Assembly (NCBI GenBank): GCA_025331565.1
Contig: JAFREQ010000044.1
Coordinates: 1,116,001-1,180,000 of the forward strand
Direction: 5' to 3'
Length of the DNA stretch: 64,000 nt
Source of the DNA: Holacanthus passer
Taxonomy: Eukaryota > Chordata > Actinopteri > Pomacanthidae
Under the pieces are notes generated by a model. That model did no database searches, was not told the DNA's origin, and saw only the letters and a program-made list of their open reading frames with translations. Within the stretch, counting starts at the first letter, position 1; each line of letters begins with the position of its first letter. Made by a program: the position numbers and the translations under genes. Below are positions 10,001-22,535 of this stretch, piece after piece.

Positions 10001-12826
10001 CTCAGCAAGGACCTAGAAAAATATAAATGAATTAAAATGACTTTTTACTAAATTACAATTATGTTTGAGATTGGTGTGGCCTTGTGTTGAGGCTTGTTCT
10101 GTTTTCCACTATCACCATTTACCTTATCAAAGTTCCTCTGCTTCTTGTCAAGGTTGGCAGCCAGAGCATTAGCTCTCTCCACGTCAATCATGAGGTCCTC
10201 CACTTCACCCTGCAGCCTCTGCTTGGTCTTCTCCAAAGAGGCGCACTTGGAGTTCACAGCCTCAATGGATTCCTCAGCCTCCTGCAGGCGCTGGGCAAGC
10301 TTTTTCCTGCAATGAAGTATTTTTCATTTAATTTAGCGAAAATGTGTAGTGTGTTAAAACATTGATTTGAAAACCTGTTTGTTTATGAAAAGTAGAGGTT
10401 TTATGTACTTGGCCTCCTCCAGCTCCTCTGTGCGCTGAATAGCATCAGTCTCATATTTGGTTCTCCATTGAGCCACCTCGCTGTTGGCCTTGGACATTCC
10501 TCGCTGCAGCTCAGCCTTGGCCTCCTGCTCCTCCTCAAACTGCTCTCTGAGCAGATCACAATCATGGCGGGCTGATTGAACAGCATGGGCCAGGGCGTTC
10601 TTGGCCTATAGATTCATCATAAGCAGGCAAGTCTTAATTAATTCTGCTAACATACCGTAGCATATACACAAAATCTCTTAAAATTCCCAACTTCCCATGA
10701 AATTTTATACCTTCACTTCCTCCTCAATGTGTCTCTTAAGCTCCTCAATTTGCTGAGTGTAAGCCTGTTTGCCTCTGGTGAGCTGGGAAATAAGAGCTTC
10801 CTTCTCCTCAAGCTGGCGGGAAAACTCACCTGAATGAATAAGATTATGAATAAGATATGGATGGCTTCTTTCAAGGCTGAAATATTAGTGAAAGTGCTTT
10901 GCATAAAAAAAAACCCAAATACACGAATAAGAGACAAATTACACATATGGAATTGTCAGATTTCAATGAATATTCCTATGTATGCAAATTACATTGTATC
11001 CATTTAAACATACAAACCAATCGTCATTTTGAAATCATATCTGAACTTAAAAAGGCACTTATTAATATTATATTATACATTTCACATTTTTGGATACCCA
11101 CCATTCTCTGTTTGCAGTCTTGCTCTCTGTGCACTCATGTCATTTAGCTGGCGAACGTTCTCATCATTCTTGGACTTGATTTCACTTAACTGGTCTTCAA
11201 GAGTTCTGCACATTTTCTCCAGGTTGGCCTGTAATTGGCAAGTAATTGACATGACTCAAACACAGTGAACATGGAACTTACTGATGAGAAATTTTGTATT
11301 TTTCTCCACTTTCAATATTTGGATATTTGCTGAAATCTTATGTAATTGTGTTTTCCTGGAACAGAATGCATACCTTTGCTTTAGCAACAGCCTCCATGTT
11401 GCTGGAGAGGTCATCAATCTCCATCTTGTACTCGCTCTTCTCCTTCTCCAGCTTCTGCTTGACACGCTGGAGGTTGTCGATCTGCTCTCCCAGCTCTGCA
11501 ACACTGTCGGCCTGCTTCTTGCGGAGAGCTGCGGCGGTAGCTTCGTGCTGAAGGGTCGACTCTTCCAGGTCACGACGCAGCTTCTGGAACTCAGCTTCAC
11601 GCTTCTTGTTCATCTCAATCTGAGCAGCTGTTGCTCCACCAGCTTCCTCAAGCCTCTCACTGATCTCCTCGAGCTCCCTGGAGAGGTCAGCCCTCTGCTT
11701 CTCAACCTTGGCCCGAGCAGCCCTCTCAGCCTCAATCTCTTCTTCCAGCTCCTCAATACGAGCCTAGATTTGATGATAGCAATATGAAGAAAGCTTAGTA
11801 ACTTGAGCATGATGTTTTTGATTCACTGACTTTAGTACTCATAATCAATATATTACCTGGAGCTCCTTGATCTTCTTCTGAAGCTGAGCACCAAGAGACT
11901 GTTCATCCTCAATCTTGCTGAGGAGCTGGCTGGTCTCAAAGTCCTTCCTTAATGTGGAAAAAAAAGTAATGTTACATACTGTTTATTTGGACTCTGTATG
12001 TGAAAACAGGAATTTAATCATTAACTTATTTTTTCACTTACTTCTTGAGTTTTTCCTCAGATTGCTGTTTGTCGTTCTCCAGATCCATTATGGATTCCTG
12101 GGCCAGTTTCAGATCTCCCTCAAGCTTCCTCTTGGCTCTCTCAAGGTCCATGCGGAGCTTCTTCTCTTGCTCCAGTGATCCTTCAAGCTTTTAAAAAAAA
12201 AAAAAAAGATTTCGTATTTGTACAATGGAACATCAATCCTAAGACCCAAAATACTTTATATATAATACTGCTTATAACTTTAAAAGCAATGTTTTCTTAC
12301 ATCGTCCACTTGCTGTTCCAGCTTTGTCTTGGCCTTGGTCAGAGTGTTGACTTTGTCTTCCTCTGCCTGGAGATCATCAAGTGTTTGCTGGTGGGCCTCT
12401 TGGAGGGCTTTCTTCTCCTTGGTTAACTTGGCAATGGCCTCATCTTGAGATGCCATCTCCTCTGTTAGGTTTTTCACCTAAAAATAAATGAAGTACATTT
12501 ATGATATAACTTAACATCCACACATATTTGAATCCTTTGTAGAAGGATTTTATCATTTTGTGTATATTTCAAGTTGCGCGAACCTTGTTTTCTGTGGCAT
12601 GTTTCTCCTTCTCCACTTTAGCCAAGGTGAGCTCCAAGTCATCAATGTCTTTCTTCAGCTCAGAGCATTCATCCTCCAGCTTCCTCTTCTTGGCAGTCAG
12701 CTCAGCATTGATTTCCTCTTCATCCTCTAGTCTCTCAGTTGTCTCCTTGAGTTTGGCCTCGAGCTGGATTTTGCTTTTAATGAGCCCTTCACACCTTTCC
12801 TCAGCATCAGAGAGGTTTTCACTTTC
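7092..12826 (-). other. Copy A exon map, coiled-coil rod (exons 21-39)
   Basis: Coding exons in transcript order: 12584-12826, 12301-12477, 12042-12187, 11857-11947, 11374-11763, 11102-11228, 10711-10829, 10409-10605, 10123-10306, 9847-10012, 9641-9765, 9194-9502, 8906-9109, 8694-8819, 8414-8584, 8199-8303, 7576-7671, 7351-7482, 7092-7112. The translation is heptad-rich, charged coiled coil throughout. The terminal exon codes only GSDSAE and the stop. Strong composition bias makes long spurious open frames on the + strand here. Confidence 0.9.
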
Positions 12827-15800
12827 CTATAGTTGAAACACACTGTATTATTTGACTGAAACATATTTCAAAAATAATGTTCAGTGAATTGCTATGGTAA
12901 AGTAAATCATCTGACTGAAGAAGATCTGACTAACATTGTATTTTCAGTAATTAGAACATGATGTCTGCTTTTGCATTTTACTCACAGATGCTACTTGGAG
13001 TTGCAGGTCATTCTTTTCCTGCAGCAGGGAAACCATCTTCTCCTCCAGTTCCTTCTTCTTGGCCAGGGCAGCAGCCAGGTCTGATTGCATCTTTCCATAG
13101 TTCTCCTTCATTTGTGCCAGCTCCTTCTCAGTCTCAGCACTCTTCAGAAGAGGCTTGATCTTGAAGTACAGATGCATCCATGGCCAGTTCTTCACATTCA
13201 TGAATGAACGGACGTTGTACTGGATGGTGAAGATTGCATCTCTAACAAAATAACAACACTTAGTATGTAAGTATTGCTTTTGCTGAACATCACAGGAATA
13301 TAAAATACAATTCAGTACACTGTGTGATGATCCTACCTCCTCTCCATCATTTTAACAAACTCTTTCCTCATAAGGAAACCTCTGCAGAGAGCCTGAGTCA
13401 TGGTCACCAGTGCAGCCAGTTTCTCATCTCTCATCTCCTCCAGGGTACCCAGCAGACCGGCTTTGAAGAACACCTGTGTTGTTTCAGAAAAAAACTTAAG
13501 CAAACATACATACAAATACAAAAGAACAACTACAAAAGTGATGTTGTCTATGAAAATGTACCTTTGTGTGTCCAAACTTGTACTGAGTGTGGTCCACATC
13601 AATGGAGCCCAACAGCTTCTCTGAAGCTTTCTTGTTGTCAATGAACTGTCCCTCAGGGATGACACTGGCATTCAATACTTTGTATCTGCAAGAGAAAATG
13701 GTGCTGTTACAAAAAGTTACCTCCCATTTCCCTGGTGTTTTACATCATAATAACTCAGCTGAAATGAACTTGAACCACTTCAAGTGACAAGTCACCTCTG
13801 CTTGAAGTCACCGTAGAGGATTCTGCTGGGGAAGCCCTTTCTGCAGATTCTGATGCCTTCCAGCACACCGTTACACCTCAGCTGGTGGATGACCAAGTGA
13901 TTCTCCATAAGACCTGCACATTGTACAAAAAAGGTTAACGTAATAAGCACTTCTGCAATTCATTTTGACAAAACAACAACATATAAACATCAAACCTGGG
14001 GTCTTTGTTTCATTGGGAATCAGGCAGCGCACAAAATGAGGGTGAGTGCTCCTCAAGTTGGTCATCAGCTTGCCCAAGTTCTCCTGTGGATCAGCATCAT
14101 AAGATAATAGGTCAATATTTTGACAAGAGGTTTTTAATTGTCATCCAAAACATGGAAAAATACATACTCTGAAAAGAGCAGACACAGTCTGGAAGGAACC
14201 ACCCTTCTTCTTACCACCACCCTTCTTACCACCACCAGCCTCTGTTTTGTAAAACATAGTGCCAAAAAATAATGAACTCTTAATTCATTTTTCAGGTTTA
14301 TTTCCTAAAAGAAACCACATACACTAATTAAATAACTCAATTACTACATAGGAATTACTACTAAGTATTTGCTTCTCACCTTCAGATGAAGCATGAGATG
14401 CATACAGCATGGACAGCAGTTTGTTTGCAGACTTCTGGTAGAGCTGAACAACTGAGTCATTCAGGGGGTCCTTGTTCTTGTCCAGCCAGCCAGTGATGTT
14501 GTAGTCCACTGTGCCAGCATAGTGCACCAGGGAGAAGTGAGCCTCAGCCTTGCCCTTTGCGGGTTTTGGCTTCTCAAAGGCCTTGGTCTTGCCAAGATGC
14601 TGATCATGCAGCTTGTTCTTGAAAGAACTGTCTGTAGCCTTGGGGAACATGCACTCCTCTTCAAGGATGGAGAAGATGCCCATTGGCTGAAGGGAAATTT
14701 GGTCACATTTAAACAAAGGTAGTCAGAAAACAAGAATTCACTACTACCACTCGGACTTGTCTTACCTTCTCGATAAGCTCAATGCAGGCAGCCAAGTCCA
14801 TACCAAAGTCGATGAACTCCCAGTCAATGCCTTCTTTCTTGTACTCCTCTTGCTCCAGGACAAACATGTGGTGGTTGAAGAACTGTTGCAGTTTCTCATT
14901 GGTGAAGTTGATGCAGAGTTGCTCCAAGCTGTTGAACTGTCATTTTGAAAATGACATTAGTCAAATAGAAAAACACTGATGACATATGATGCAGCTGAAT
15001 TGTTCTTCAAATTACTCACATCAAAGATCTCAAATCCAGCAATATCCAGCACTCCAATGAAGAACTGTCTTGGCTGCCTTGTGTCCAGCATCTCATTGAT
15101 ACGGATGACCATCCACAAGAACATTTTCTCATAGACAGACTTGCACAGAGCGCTGACGGAATTGTTGACCTAGAAATAAGGTTTTCAGTATGGGAATTTC
15201 TAATCATTTCACATCAAAATGCAAATATTTCTCTCATTATTACAAACATAAATTTTATTATTATTACCTGTGGCACGGTCTGACCTTTGGTCACCATCTC
15301 GTTTCCGACTTTGACTCTTGGGTAGCACAGAGCTTTCAGCATATCAGCTGAGTTCAGGCCCATGAGGTAGGCGATTTTATCAGCCTCTGATTGACACAAG
15401 AAATGTTTTCATTAATGCAAAGAAATGCACAGGATCCACGAAGCAATGTTAACACTATGAAGTGCGAATGTTAACTCAGCACTGAAAACACTGATAAAAA
15501 CGTATGTCATATTATATATACATAGAATGTATATGTTAATTTCTTCCTCTGTACTATTTGCTGCCATATGCCTTTTGACTAGTTGAAGCTTGTGAGCTCT
15601 CTTCATTCATACAATTTGTCTCTTTGGAATATCATGATATTTTAGACAGTTCCCTTGACATAGTAAATCATTTAGCAGCATTTTATGATTGGCGCTCCCT
15701 CAGTTTTGGCACAGATGACATGTCCTCTTTACTGCTCTATTACAATAATATAAATTTGACATTCAAACAATATAACAATATAATAATAACCCACTGTCGT

Positions 15801-17940
15801 ATGAGTGTGATTAGGTTGTGATAATATTCTTGCAGTATTAGTTAATACAAAAAACTTTAACAAAATTTTTAGTTTACCTGCTTCATCTGTCTTAATGTAA
15901 TAAAATGATGTAATTTCAAACTATTAATACAATTACCCTCAGTGCCATCAGGTTCAGCCTGCTCCTCACGCTGCTTCTGCTTGAATTTCATGTTGCCATG
16001 ATGCATCACAGCTCCAGTCAGCTTATAAATGGCAACCTTCTCTTCACCACTGAAGCCCAAGATGTCAATAGCGGTCTGCAATTCATGCGCAGCAAGTCCT
16101 TTTAGAAAATCAATTTTTCTGACATTCATTTGCTGTTATTCTGCAAATTGCTATCAACTTACATCAGTTGCAATGAACTCCTCCACATCATTGATGCTTT
16201 TGACAGTGATTTCACCCTGACTGATCATTGGGTAGTCATAGGGGTTGGTGGTGATCAGAAGGGCCTCTGGAAGAAAGTAGAGGAAATGCATAAGTGGACA
16301 CATACTCTTGTTTTTCTCTCATATTTGTTTATTGTGTTATAACATACCCAGGAGCTCAGGCTTGTGGCCAGTCATCAGCTGATAGAAGATATGGTAGCTC
16401 CTCTCAGCCGACAACTGGAAGGTGACACGGGACTTCTCCAGCAGATCTGTGAGAATTGATGATGAATGTGGATCAAACAATGCAAGAAACTACATTTGTA
16501 CACTGCTAATGTTGCCAACTACAAAAGAAAAAGTGCTAGAACTCACATGTTTCAATATCAGCTGAAGCCAGCTTTCCAGAGGAGCCAAAGTGGATCCTGA
16601 TGAATTTACCCTAAACCAGAGGGTTTACCAGAAAATGTCAGTTTGACCCAAAGTAACAATATGCAGAAAGTAATATGAAGGTCTATAATATGAATACTTA
16701 CAAAACGAGAGGAGTTGTCATTTCTCACAGTCTTGGCATTACCATAGGCCTCCAGAAGAGGGTTGGCTGCAATGATTTGATCTTCCAGAGAACCCTTCAT
16801 AGAGACATTAAAAGGTTCTAAAAAGGTATTCAACAACAATCAACTGTGGTCAAATTTTTCAGCTGACAACCAATTTTACCTGTATTTTTCCAGCTGATTG
16901 TTCTGATTTCTTGCCAGCTCCAGCTACTGCAATTGTTGCAAAGTACTGGATGACACGCTTGGTGTTGACAGTCTTTCCAGCACCAGATTCTCCACTGGGG
17001 AATTAAATTATAACTTTTACTTACTCACCAAGATGGTCATAAAGTTCCTAAAGAATTGTCTTAACAAATTGTGTTACACTCACGTGATAAGGACAGACTG
17101 GTTCTCACGATCTGAAATATAAGCACACACATTGAAGTTAAAGCTATAGTTGAGATTCCTTTTTGTCTCATCCACTCAAATTCTGAGGTAACCTGGGTCT
17201 TACCAGTGAGCATGAACTGATAGGCATTATCAGAGATGGAGAAGATGTGGGGTGGAGCCTCAATCCTCTTCTTGCCTCTGTATGCCCCAACAACCTGAGC
17301 ATCGTACACAGGAAGCCACTTGTAGGGGTTCACGACAACACAGAACAGGCCAGAGTATGTCTGTAGCAACAAAGAGAGAAACATTATCACATTTGATGCA
17401 CGTGATTTAGAGATAGAAGCACGCGATATTATAAGATTGACGCTTACGTAGATCATCCATGATGCAAAACGCTCTTTGAGGTTATAAAGCACAGCAGGCT
17501 CATTCAGGTGGGTCATCATAGCCATGTCCTCAATTTTATCGAACTTGGGAGGGTTCATGGAATGAATGTCTTCCTCTTTTACAGTGACAGTCTGAATACA
17601 AAATATGATGAAAAAAATTACTAAGATAGTCATATAATCTCATATAGTAGTTTAATAAAATTGTTGTCATTCTCTTTTGCTAAGAGAGTCTGTGAAGTAA
17701 ATTTATGTCTTTTAATGTAATGTATAATCCACTTACTTTTCCTGTCACTGTCTCAACTGTGGCTTTGCCACCCTCTCTCTTGATGAGTTTACCCTTGACA
17801 TACATGTCATCGGGATCAGTGGCAAAGAAGGCTGTCTTGGCATCAAATGGAGTGTTCTGAGCCTCAATCCTCTCCTTCTCAGGCTTCCGGAGGTAGATGG
17901 CCGCAGGGCCATAGGCCTCCATCTCTGCGTCCGAACTCAT
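7092..17940 (-). CDS. Fast skeletal-type myosin heavy chain, copy A
   Basis: Sarcomeric class II myosin heavy chain, the actin-activated ATPase and thick-filament rod of striated muscle. Thirty-nine coding exons join without a frame break to 1,939 residues, the usual length for the family. The start is MSSDAEMEAYG at 17938-17940, preceded by an acceptor and 5' UTR. Seen in order: SH3-like N terminus; P-loop GESGAGKT at residues 179-186; switch 1 NDNSSRF; switch 2 DIAGFE; a Gly/Lys-rich loop 2 (GGGKKGGGKKKGG); RICRKGFPSRIL helix; lever arm; then the coiled-coil rod from about residue 840, ending GSDSAE. It is transcribed toward the GoLoco gene. Introns are mostly 70-250 bases; introns 10 and 36 are enlarged by insertions. 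Copy B is a close paralogue. Which fish fast MYH isoform this is cannot be decided here. Confidence 0.96.
7740..8165. mobile_element. Insertion in copy A intron 36: MITE-like repeat with a LINE-type tail
   Basis: Intron 36 is 527 bases in copy A but only 74 in copy B. The extra part has the look of common teleost repeats: AGTAAAAGTA-type runs near 7752-7820; a segment at 8064-8104 whose reverse complement resembles the widespread fish AAGTACTTTTACTCAAGT-type ends; then four GATAA units (about 8118-8142) followed by ACCTTTATTCGTCCCACAG and GGGGAAATT. I recall that last signature as a retroelement 3' end in many fish. Family assignment is from memory; the size difference between paralogues is direct. 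Confidence 0.55.
12986..17940 (-). other. Copy A exon map, motor domain and lever arm (exons 1-20)
   Basis: Coding exons in transcript order: 17737-17940, 17448-17591, 17204-17360, 17084-17111, 16880-16994, 16702-16794, 16547-16610, 16348-16446, 16163-16266, 15937-16075, 15268-15386, 15020-15169, 14766-14936, 14380-14686, 14168-14241, 13996-14083, 13796-13913, 13562-13685, 13337-13473, 12986-13241. The P-loop is in exon 5, switch 1 at the end of exon 6, switch 2 in exon 12, loop 2 across exons 14/15, and the lever arm and start of the rod in exon 20. Exon 4 is a 28-base micro-exon, as in other vertebrate sarcomeric MYH genes. Loop 1 (exon 5) reads VAGAGKKSEQSAGKIQ. Confidence 0.9.
15387..15936. 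other. Enlarged intron 10 of copy A
   Basis: This intron is 550 bases against 107 in copy B. The extra AT-rich segment (roughly 15400-15880) has a + strand open stretch at 15624-15821 that I do not recognise. It is probably an old insertion. No terminal repeats were clear. Confidence 0.5.
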
Positions 17941-18082
17941 GATGGAACCTTAAGTGACCTAAAATCAGGAGAGGTCATACATATTAAATTTGTTTTAATA
18001 AATGTTAACATCCTGCATGTTGGTAGGCCTGTCAGGTGTGTTTTGAAATTATGGATACCACCTGAAATAAACAATAATTTAC

Positions 18083-18134
18083 CTCTTTTGGTCCCAGAAG
18101 ATGATGGAATACAGTCAGGTCTGTTCTTTCGATC
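18083..18134 (-). other. Noncoding exon 2 (5' UTR) of MYH copy A
   Basis: On the - strand this segment is bounded by TTAATAG at the acceptor side and AAGAG|GTAAAT at the donor side. It has no ATG in frame with the coding exon. Vertebrate sarcomeric MYH genes usually have one or two noncoding exons before the ATG exon, which fits. The acceptor of the coding exon lies near 17959. Confidence 0.6.
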
Positions 18135-18373
18135 CTATTAATAAGTGATCAAGTATGAGTACATACATCCACAGAGAAATACATTAAACTGAAATACGCA
18201 TATATCAATTTTAAAAACTATTGACTGGCATCACATTTGTGTATAGCACAACCAGTAGAAATAAGTAAAGGATAACAAATAAAATTATTAAACGATGTTT
18301 CTAAGTGCTGTTGCAAATATATAATTGATCAATTACTTACACAATTCAAAGCAATTAAAGTTTATACACATAC

Positions 18374-18427
18374 CTGTGTTGGAGGCCTACCAGTTATCCG
18401 TAGAGTGCTGAGCAGCCTCTTTTATAG
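18374..18427 (-). promoter_or_regulatory. TATA promoter and first noncoding exon of MYH copy A
   Basis: On the - strand CTATAAAAG at 18419-18427 is an excellent TATA box. The expected start is 25-30 bases downstream (about 18390-18395), and a donor AACACAG|GTATGT ends exon 1 at 18374. Copy B has the same arrangement at 37453-37503. Confidence 0.75.
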
Positions 18428-19104
18428 AGGGAGGACTGTCTCCTCAGTAGGTGTGCCCTGCTCAGTTTGGTCATGCATTCTTGTCATGTTGCCCTTTTTC
18501 CTGTGACATTGACAGTCACAATGATTGATATTGTATCCACATTTGTTTCAGTAGGTATTTTTTCCTCGTGCTCAAACTGAATGGTCAAAAAATAGTCTTA
18601 GTGTAATGATATAAAATGGTCTAAAAATAATGATTATTAGTAATAAACAGTAAATTTAAGACTTTATGTTAGATATATTTTCTAACATATATTAGATTTT
18701 CTAACAAATGACTGACAAGCTATTGCATTACACATCTGTTAATGTGCACACATATGCATGCAATACAGAGCAGGACTGATGTTGATGGTGTTGTTAAAGT
18801 TGAACTCCTATAGAATATTCTTCATAAAGATTAATGTTTAATACTGAAAAGTAACACTGTTTTTAAAATCATGATACTTATACTCCTCCAAATATATCTA
18901 AATATTGCAAAAGTTGATTAGGATATTTATGAGTATGGAGTATGAGATAGATAATAAGATATTAACTCAATCTTTCATGATTACAGTCAATGATTATCAA
19001 GGCCTACAATGATTATAGTTTGTTAATCAATGTGAAATATGGATTTATGGGTTATTTGCATATTTATTTTTAACATATTTTTCTTTTACAATTTTTCTTT
19101 TGGA

Positions 19105-19230
19105 GTTTTGGAGAAGCACCCAAATGTCACTGGTGTACAGTTGCAGGACATTCACACATGGTCACACATTTGGTAGTCCAATAAAACAGGGTCAACTATT
19201 CCATAAAACAGGGTCAAAGCCATTCCATTC
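19105..19230. promoter_or_regulatory. MYH upstream conserved element, copy A1
   Basis: Begins TTGGAGAAGCACCCAAATGT, continues through CACTGGTGTACAGTTGCAGG and ends near CCATAAAACAGGGTC and GCCATTCCATTC. The same order of words occurs at 19552-19740 and 38412-38590, and in part at 24940-24980. It contains an E-box-like CAGTTG and CATTCC (MCAT-like) words. It lies about 0.7 kb upstream of the copy A TATA box. Function is inferred from repeated retention next to MYH copies. Confidence 0.6.
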
Positions 19231-19551
19231 AGTGTCACAGATATAAAAATATTTTTGTATCTTAGGACGTATGGCTCATATGTTTCTATGTTCTGTATGT
19301 AATGTATGATTATTTGGATTATTTCATCATTTCACAATACAAGTGTATGTCATTGAGCATTACTCAGTAATTTGTTGGGGATGTACTGAGCACAGTTTTT
19401 AAGTGTTTGAACACTAGAAAAATGTATGCTTTTCAATAACAGACAGATCTGTCATCAACTTGTTTCAATAATAAAATGTAATTTCCTCAATGATCTTCAG
19501 TATTAGTAATAATAATATTGCTGGAACATGTTATGGCAGACACAGGCCATG

Positions 19552-19740
19552 GTTTTGGAGAAGCATGTAAATGTCACTGGTATACAGTTGCAGGACAACC
19601 GCACATCTCAGATGTCTGAAATAAAATTGAGGCTGAGCGCCATTCCATAAAAGCTGAGGAGGGATTACATATCGCCTTGGAATGGAGTGGATGAACAGTT
19701 GCCATCTAGGCTGGGATAAGACCCAAAATAAGTCCCGTGC
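19552..19740. promoter_or_regulatory. MYH upstream conserved element, copy A2
   Basis: About 190 bases that line up with 38412-38590 upstream of copy B. Shared words, in order: TTGGAGAAGC, GTTGCAGGACA, GCACATCTCA, TTCCATAAA, GGGATAAGACC/TGAGATAAGACC and AATAAGTCCC. An MCAT-like CATTCC is at 19641-19646 and an E-box CAGTTG is present. Two copies upstream of copy A point to a local duplication. It may be a muscle enhancer or a remnant of an old repeat. Confidence 0.65.
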
Positions 19741-21424
19741 TAATAAACAAGATGTTAGAGATTCCAGAACTGTAATAGTACCATGAATGAAAAGTGTATC
19801 CAGGATTAGTGTAACTAAAAAGTTAACTTTTATTTATTTATTTTTTTAATCTGGATCGTCAAGTGAACTTGTGTTAGTGCCTTTTATATTTATCTAACCT
19901 TCTTTCTTCAAAAAAGGAGTTGACCTTGAATGTGACCTCAGTAGATAGGTGGGCTATTGTGCAAACATGTGTTGCACACAAGTTATTCAAGTAAGGTGAA
20001 AGGTCTTGAGTTTTTTCACCCAACCTGAATATCATGTGTCAAACAAGCTATCCAAGTAAGGTCAGAGGTTTTCAGTTGTTTCTTTTTTTTTTTTTTTTTT
20101 GGTCAGCTTGTTTAACGGAAGCCTTGGCGTGCTTAAATACATTAGGTGCTATTTTTGAACAACAAAGGGAGAGGATTTGTTGTTTAGTTAATTCTGTAAT
20201 GTTCTGTCTCAGTCTGCATGCATCATACAAAGATGACCCTGTCCTTCCATTACATTCATCCGGTAGCAAATTTCCAAGGCTGAAAGTTTGTTACAGATGG
20301 TATGCATGGCTATGTGCTGTGTCACCTTGAATACAGAGCATGCTGTGCACATAGGGCCCATTAGTGTATTGTCTTGCTGGTGACATAATGCACTAGCTGA
20401 TTTGAAAACCCTCTTGCAGTGAAACAGATGCATCCCAAGTTTGCCATTTAATCAGTAGTGTATCCTAAAAGAAAAAAGTTGTTACAGTTTAATAGTGAAC
20501 TTTTTTTCACTAGCCATTTACTTGCTTTGCCGCTCGCCTCTATATGCAGAATTTACATGTTCATGACTGCACATTTTGTGACTCACATATACATCAGCAT
20601 GTTATTTTTGTAACACACCTAAGATTAAAATAAAGCATGTGCAGAGTACATAGTAATGTAATGAGTTAAAGCTACAACTTATTTTGCATTATGTGGTTTT
20701 ATTGCAAGTATAAACTGTGAACTTCAATATGAGACAGTTTCTTAATTAGGTTATATGTGAAAGGATCAAGCAGGTGCAGAGAAGACGGACACAAGTGGGG
20801 ACAGATTGTCCCAACTAACCTTCTCCTTTGTATGTCCTTGAGTCTGGTAGATGCTTATAGATGAGCCTTTGCACTAAGCCCTTGAACTGAAATATAACAT
20901 GCCAAATACGTCTGGCGAGGAGGAGCCTGGAAGGTTTAAAAGAGTGTGAGACTCCTCCGTGACTGGGTCGTAACACTGAGAGGACCAAATTGGTGTGGTT
21001 TCAGCTGTCTGTTTTTCTTTGCTTCATATGTTTTTCCTTGTTTCATGCTTTCAGAATAAAGGGCACAGACAGGACAGAGGAGGATTTCCAGTGTGCTTGA
21101 GTTTTCAGGATTTATGCATTTGACAACCTAGCTTGACAGTCTAACATGACATGCGATAGTTTGTGAAGAGATAACAAGGAAAAGAAAGTTGGAGGGTGTG
21201 CTTCAGCAAAGTATATTGCACAAGAGCATTAAAGGTAATTAGCATGTTGTAACCAATGCTTTCTTTACATTCAAATAATCTTGATTGTTGTGTTTTCATT
21301 TCTTATCTTACATGTATCAGCACAGTGGTTGACTGGAATATTCTTGTGAACCATACACAATTGTGTTTCCCTCCCTGTACACACTTCAGGACATTTTATG
21401 TCTGGCATAAAATGAAGCAGCTCC

Positions 21425-21655
21425 TTAAACCCCTTAAATCAATTAAATTCAGTTTAATTCAGTTTTATTTATGTAGCCCCAAATCAGAACAGAAGTTATC
21501 ACAGGGCACTTATAGAGAACCAATCTCTTTATAAAATTATTTACAGACACCCAACATTTCCTACCATGAGCGAGCACTTGGCGACTGGAAAAACTCATTT
21601 TAATAAGCAGAAACCTCCAGCTGGGCTCTGGGTGGGCAACCACCTGCTTCAACTG
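21425..21655. repeat. Common teleost dispersed repeat
   Basis: The words TTCAGTTTTATTTATGTAGC, CAAATCAGAACAGAAGTTAT, CACAGGGCACTT, CCATGAGCGAGCACTTGGCG, AGAAACCTCCAGC and GGGTGGGCAACCACCTGC follow the order of a very widespread fish repeat that I recognise from many teleost genomes. The copy is diverged and partial. I cannot name its family with confidence. Confidence 0.75.
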
Positions 21656-22535
21656 GAGAAAGAGAGATCAAAGAGTAGAACAATGCAAGTTCTTAACAGC
21701 TCAACATCTGTGTTGAGTGCGGCATGAGACAATATAGCACTAGTTATTTTCTCCACAGTTTAAGCATATCATTGTAGCATGCCAAATCGGTCAGCCATTC
21801 ATTAAAGACATACAAACAGCTGTGTTGAATAGTCATATGATACTGTCCTTGTCATTCTAAACAAAGGTTTAACAATTGTCTTTAAATCAAATGCCTTGGT
21901 GACCACTCCTAAAAATATCCTGGTACACAAATGGACAACCTGTCAAAGTGCACTGTCATCATAAATAGCATCTGCCCCAAGGTCCAACAACACCTGTGCT
22001 TCTTATACATACTGTGAGGGTTTGGTGCCACAAAGACAAGAGCACCTTTAACTGCTGGTAATGAATCCTTCCTGGTTGTGACATCATGTAACCTGTTATG
22101 TGCGGTATATAAATACACCCATGCCCTTTGAATTGTGATTTTGTATTATCGGAGCCACCCTGGCTGTGCAAAATAAATGAATAAATAGGAAAACAATCAT
22201 ACCGCATTTAAAGACTGTACCATGTATTAAGTAGTATTAAATCAAATGTGATAAAAAATTACAGAAAAAAGCAAACCTAATTTTCAATAACTTATTTTCT
22301 GTCTGAATGAACAATCATGTAGTTTTTTCTTTTACTTTAACCACAGAAATTGTTTTCATGGTAGCAAGTAGGATAGCATCTGAACACTCCTGGCAGATGC
22401 TTCTCTCTCATATTAAACTTGGTCCTGTATTGAAGTTAAACTGTGCTGCCTTGAGTTTGGTTTTGGAAGAAAACAAAAAGGAAAAAGGCACGGTACTGTG
22501 ATGAAAATCTTTAATTAATTGCACATATCACAACA
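21656..22535. other. Intergenic sequence with no recognised feature
   Basis: AT-rich, without splice-bounded coding potential on either strand. It separates the teleost repeat from the decayed MYH relic. Confidence 0.5.

Larger units (their letters stand above)
18428..21424. other. Region upstream of MYH copy A
   Basis: No protein-coding exon is supported in this stretch. It holds the two conserved-element copies listed separately, a long T run near 20083-20100, and AT-rich sequence. A TTTAAAAG near 20938 on the + strand has no gene after it. Open frames at 20034-20330 and 20209-20433 have no family resemblance. Confidence 0.5.

Noticed and set aside
11284..11787. 167-codon open frame on the + strand
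   Set aside because: Antisense to MYH copy A exon 25; coiled-coil codon bias makes long Leu-rich antisense frames. The same shadow appears over copy B at 30880-31320.
7092..17940. Intronic microRNA of the myosin type (miR-208/499 family)
   Set aside because: No matching mature sequence or hairpin was noticed in introns of either MYH copy; those microRNAs belong to cardiac/slow MYH genes.
20930..21060. TATA-like TTTAAAAG with transcript-like sequence and AATAAA following
   Set aside because: No coding frame or splice structure follows; the motif alone is too weak.
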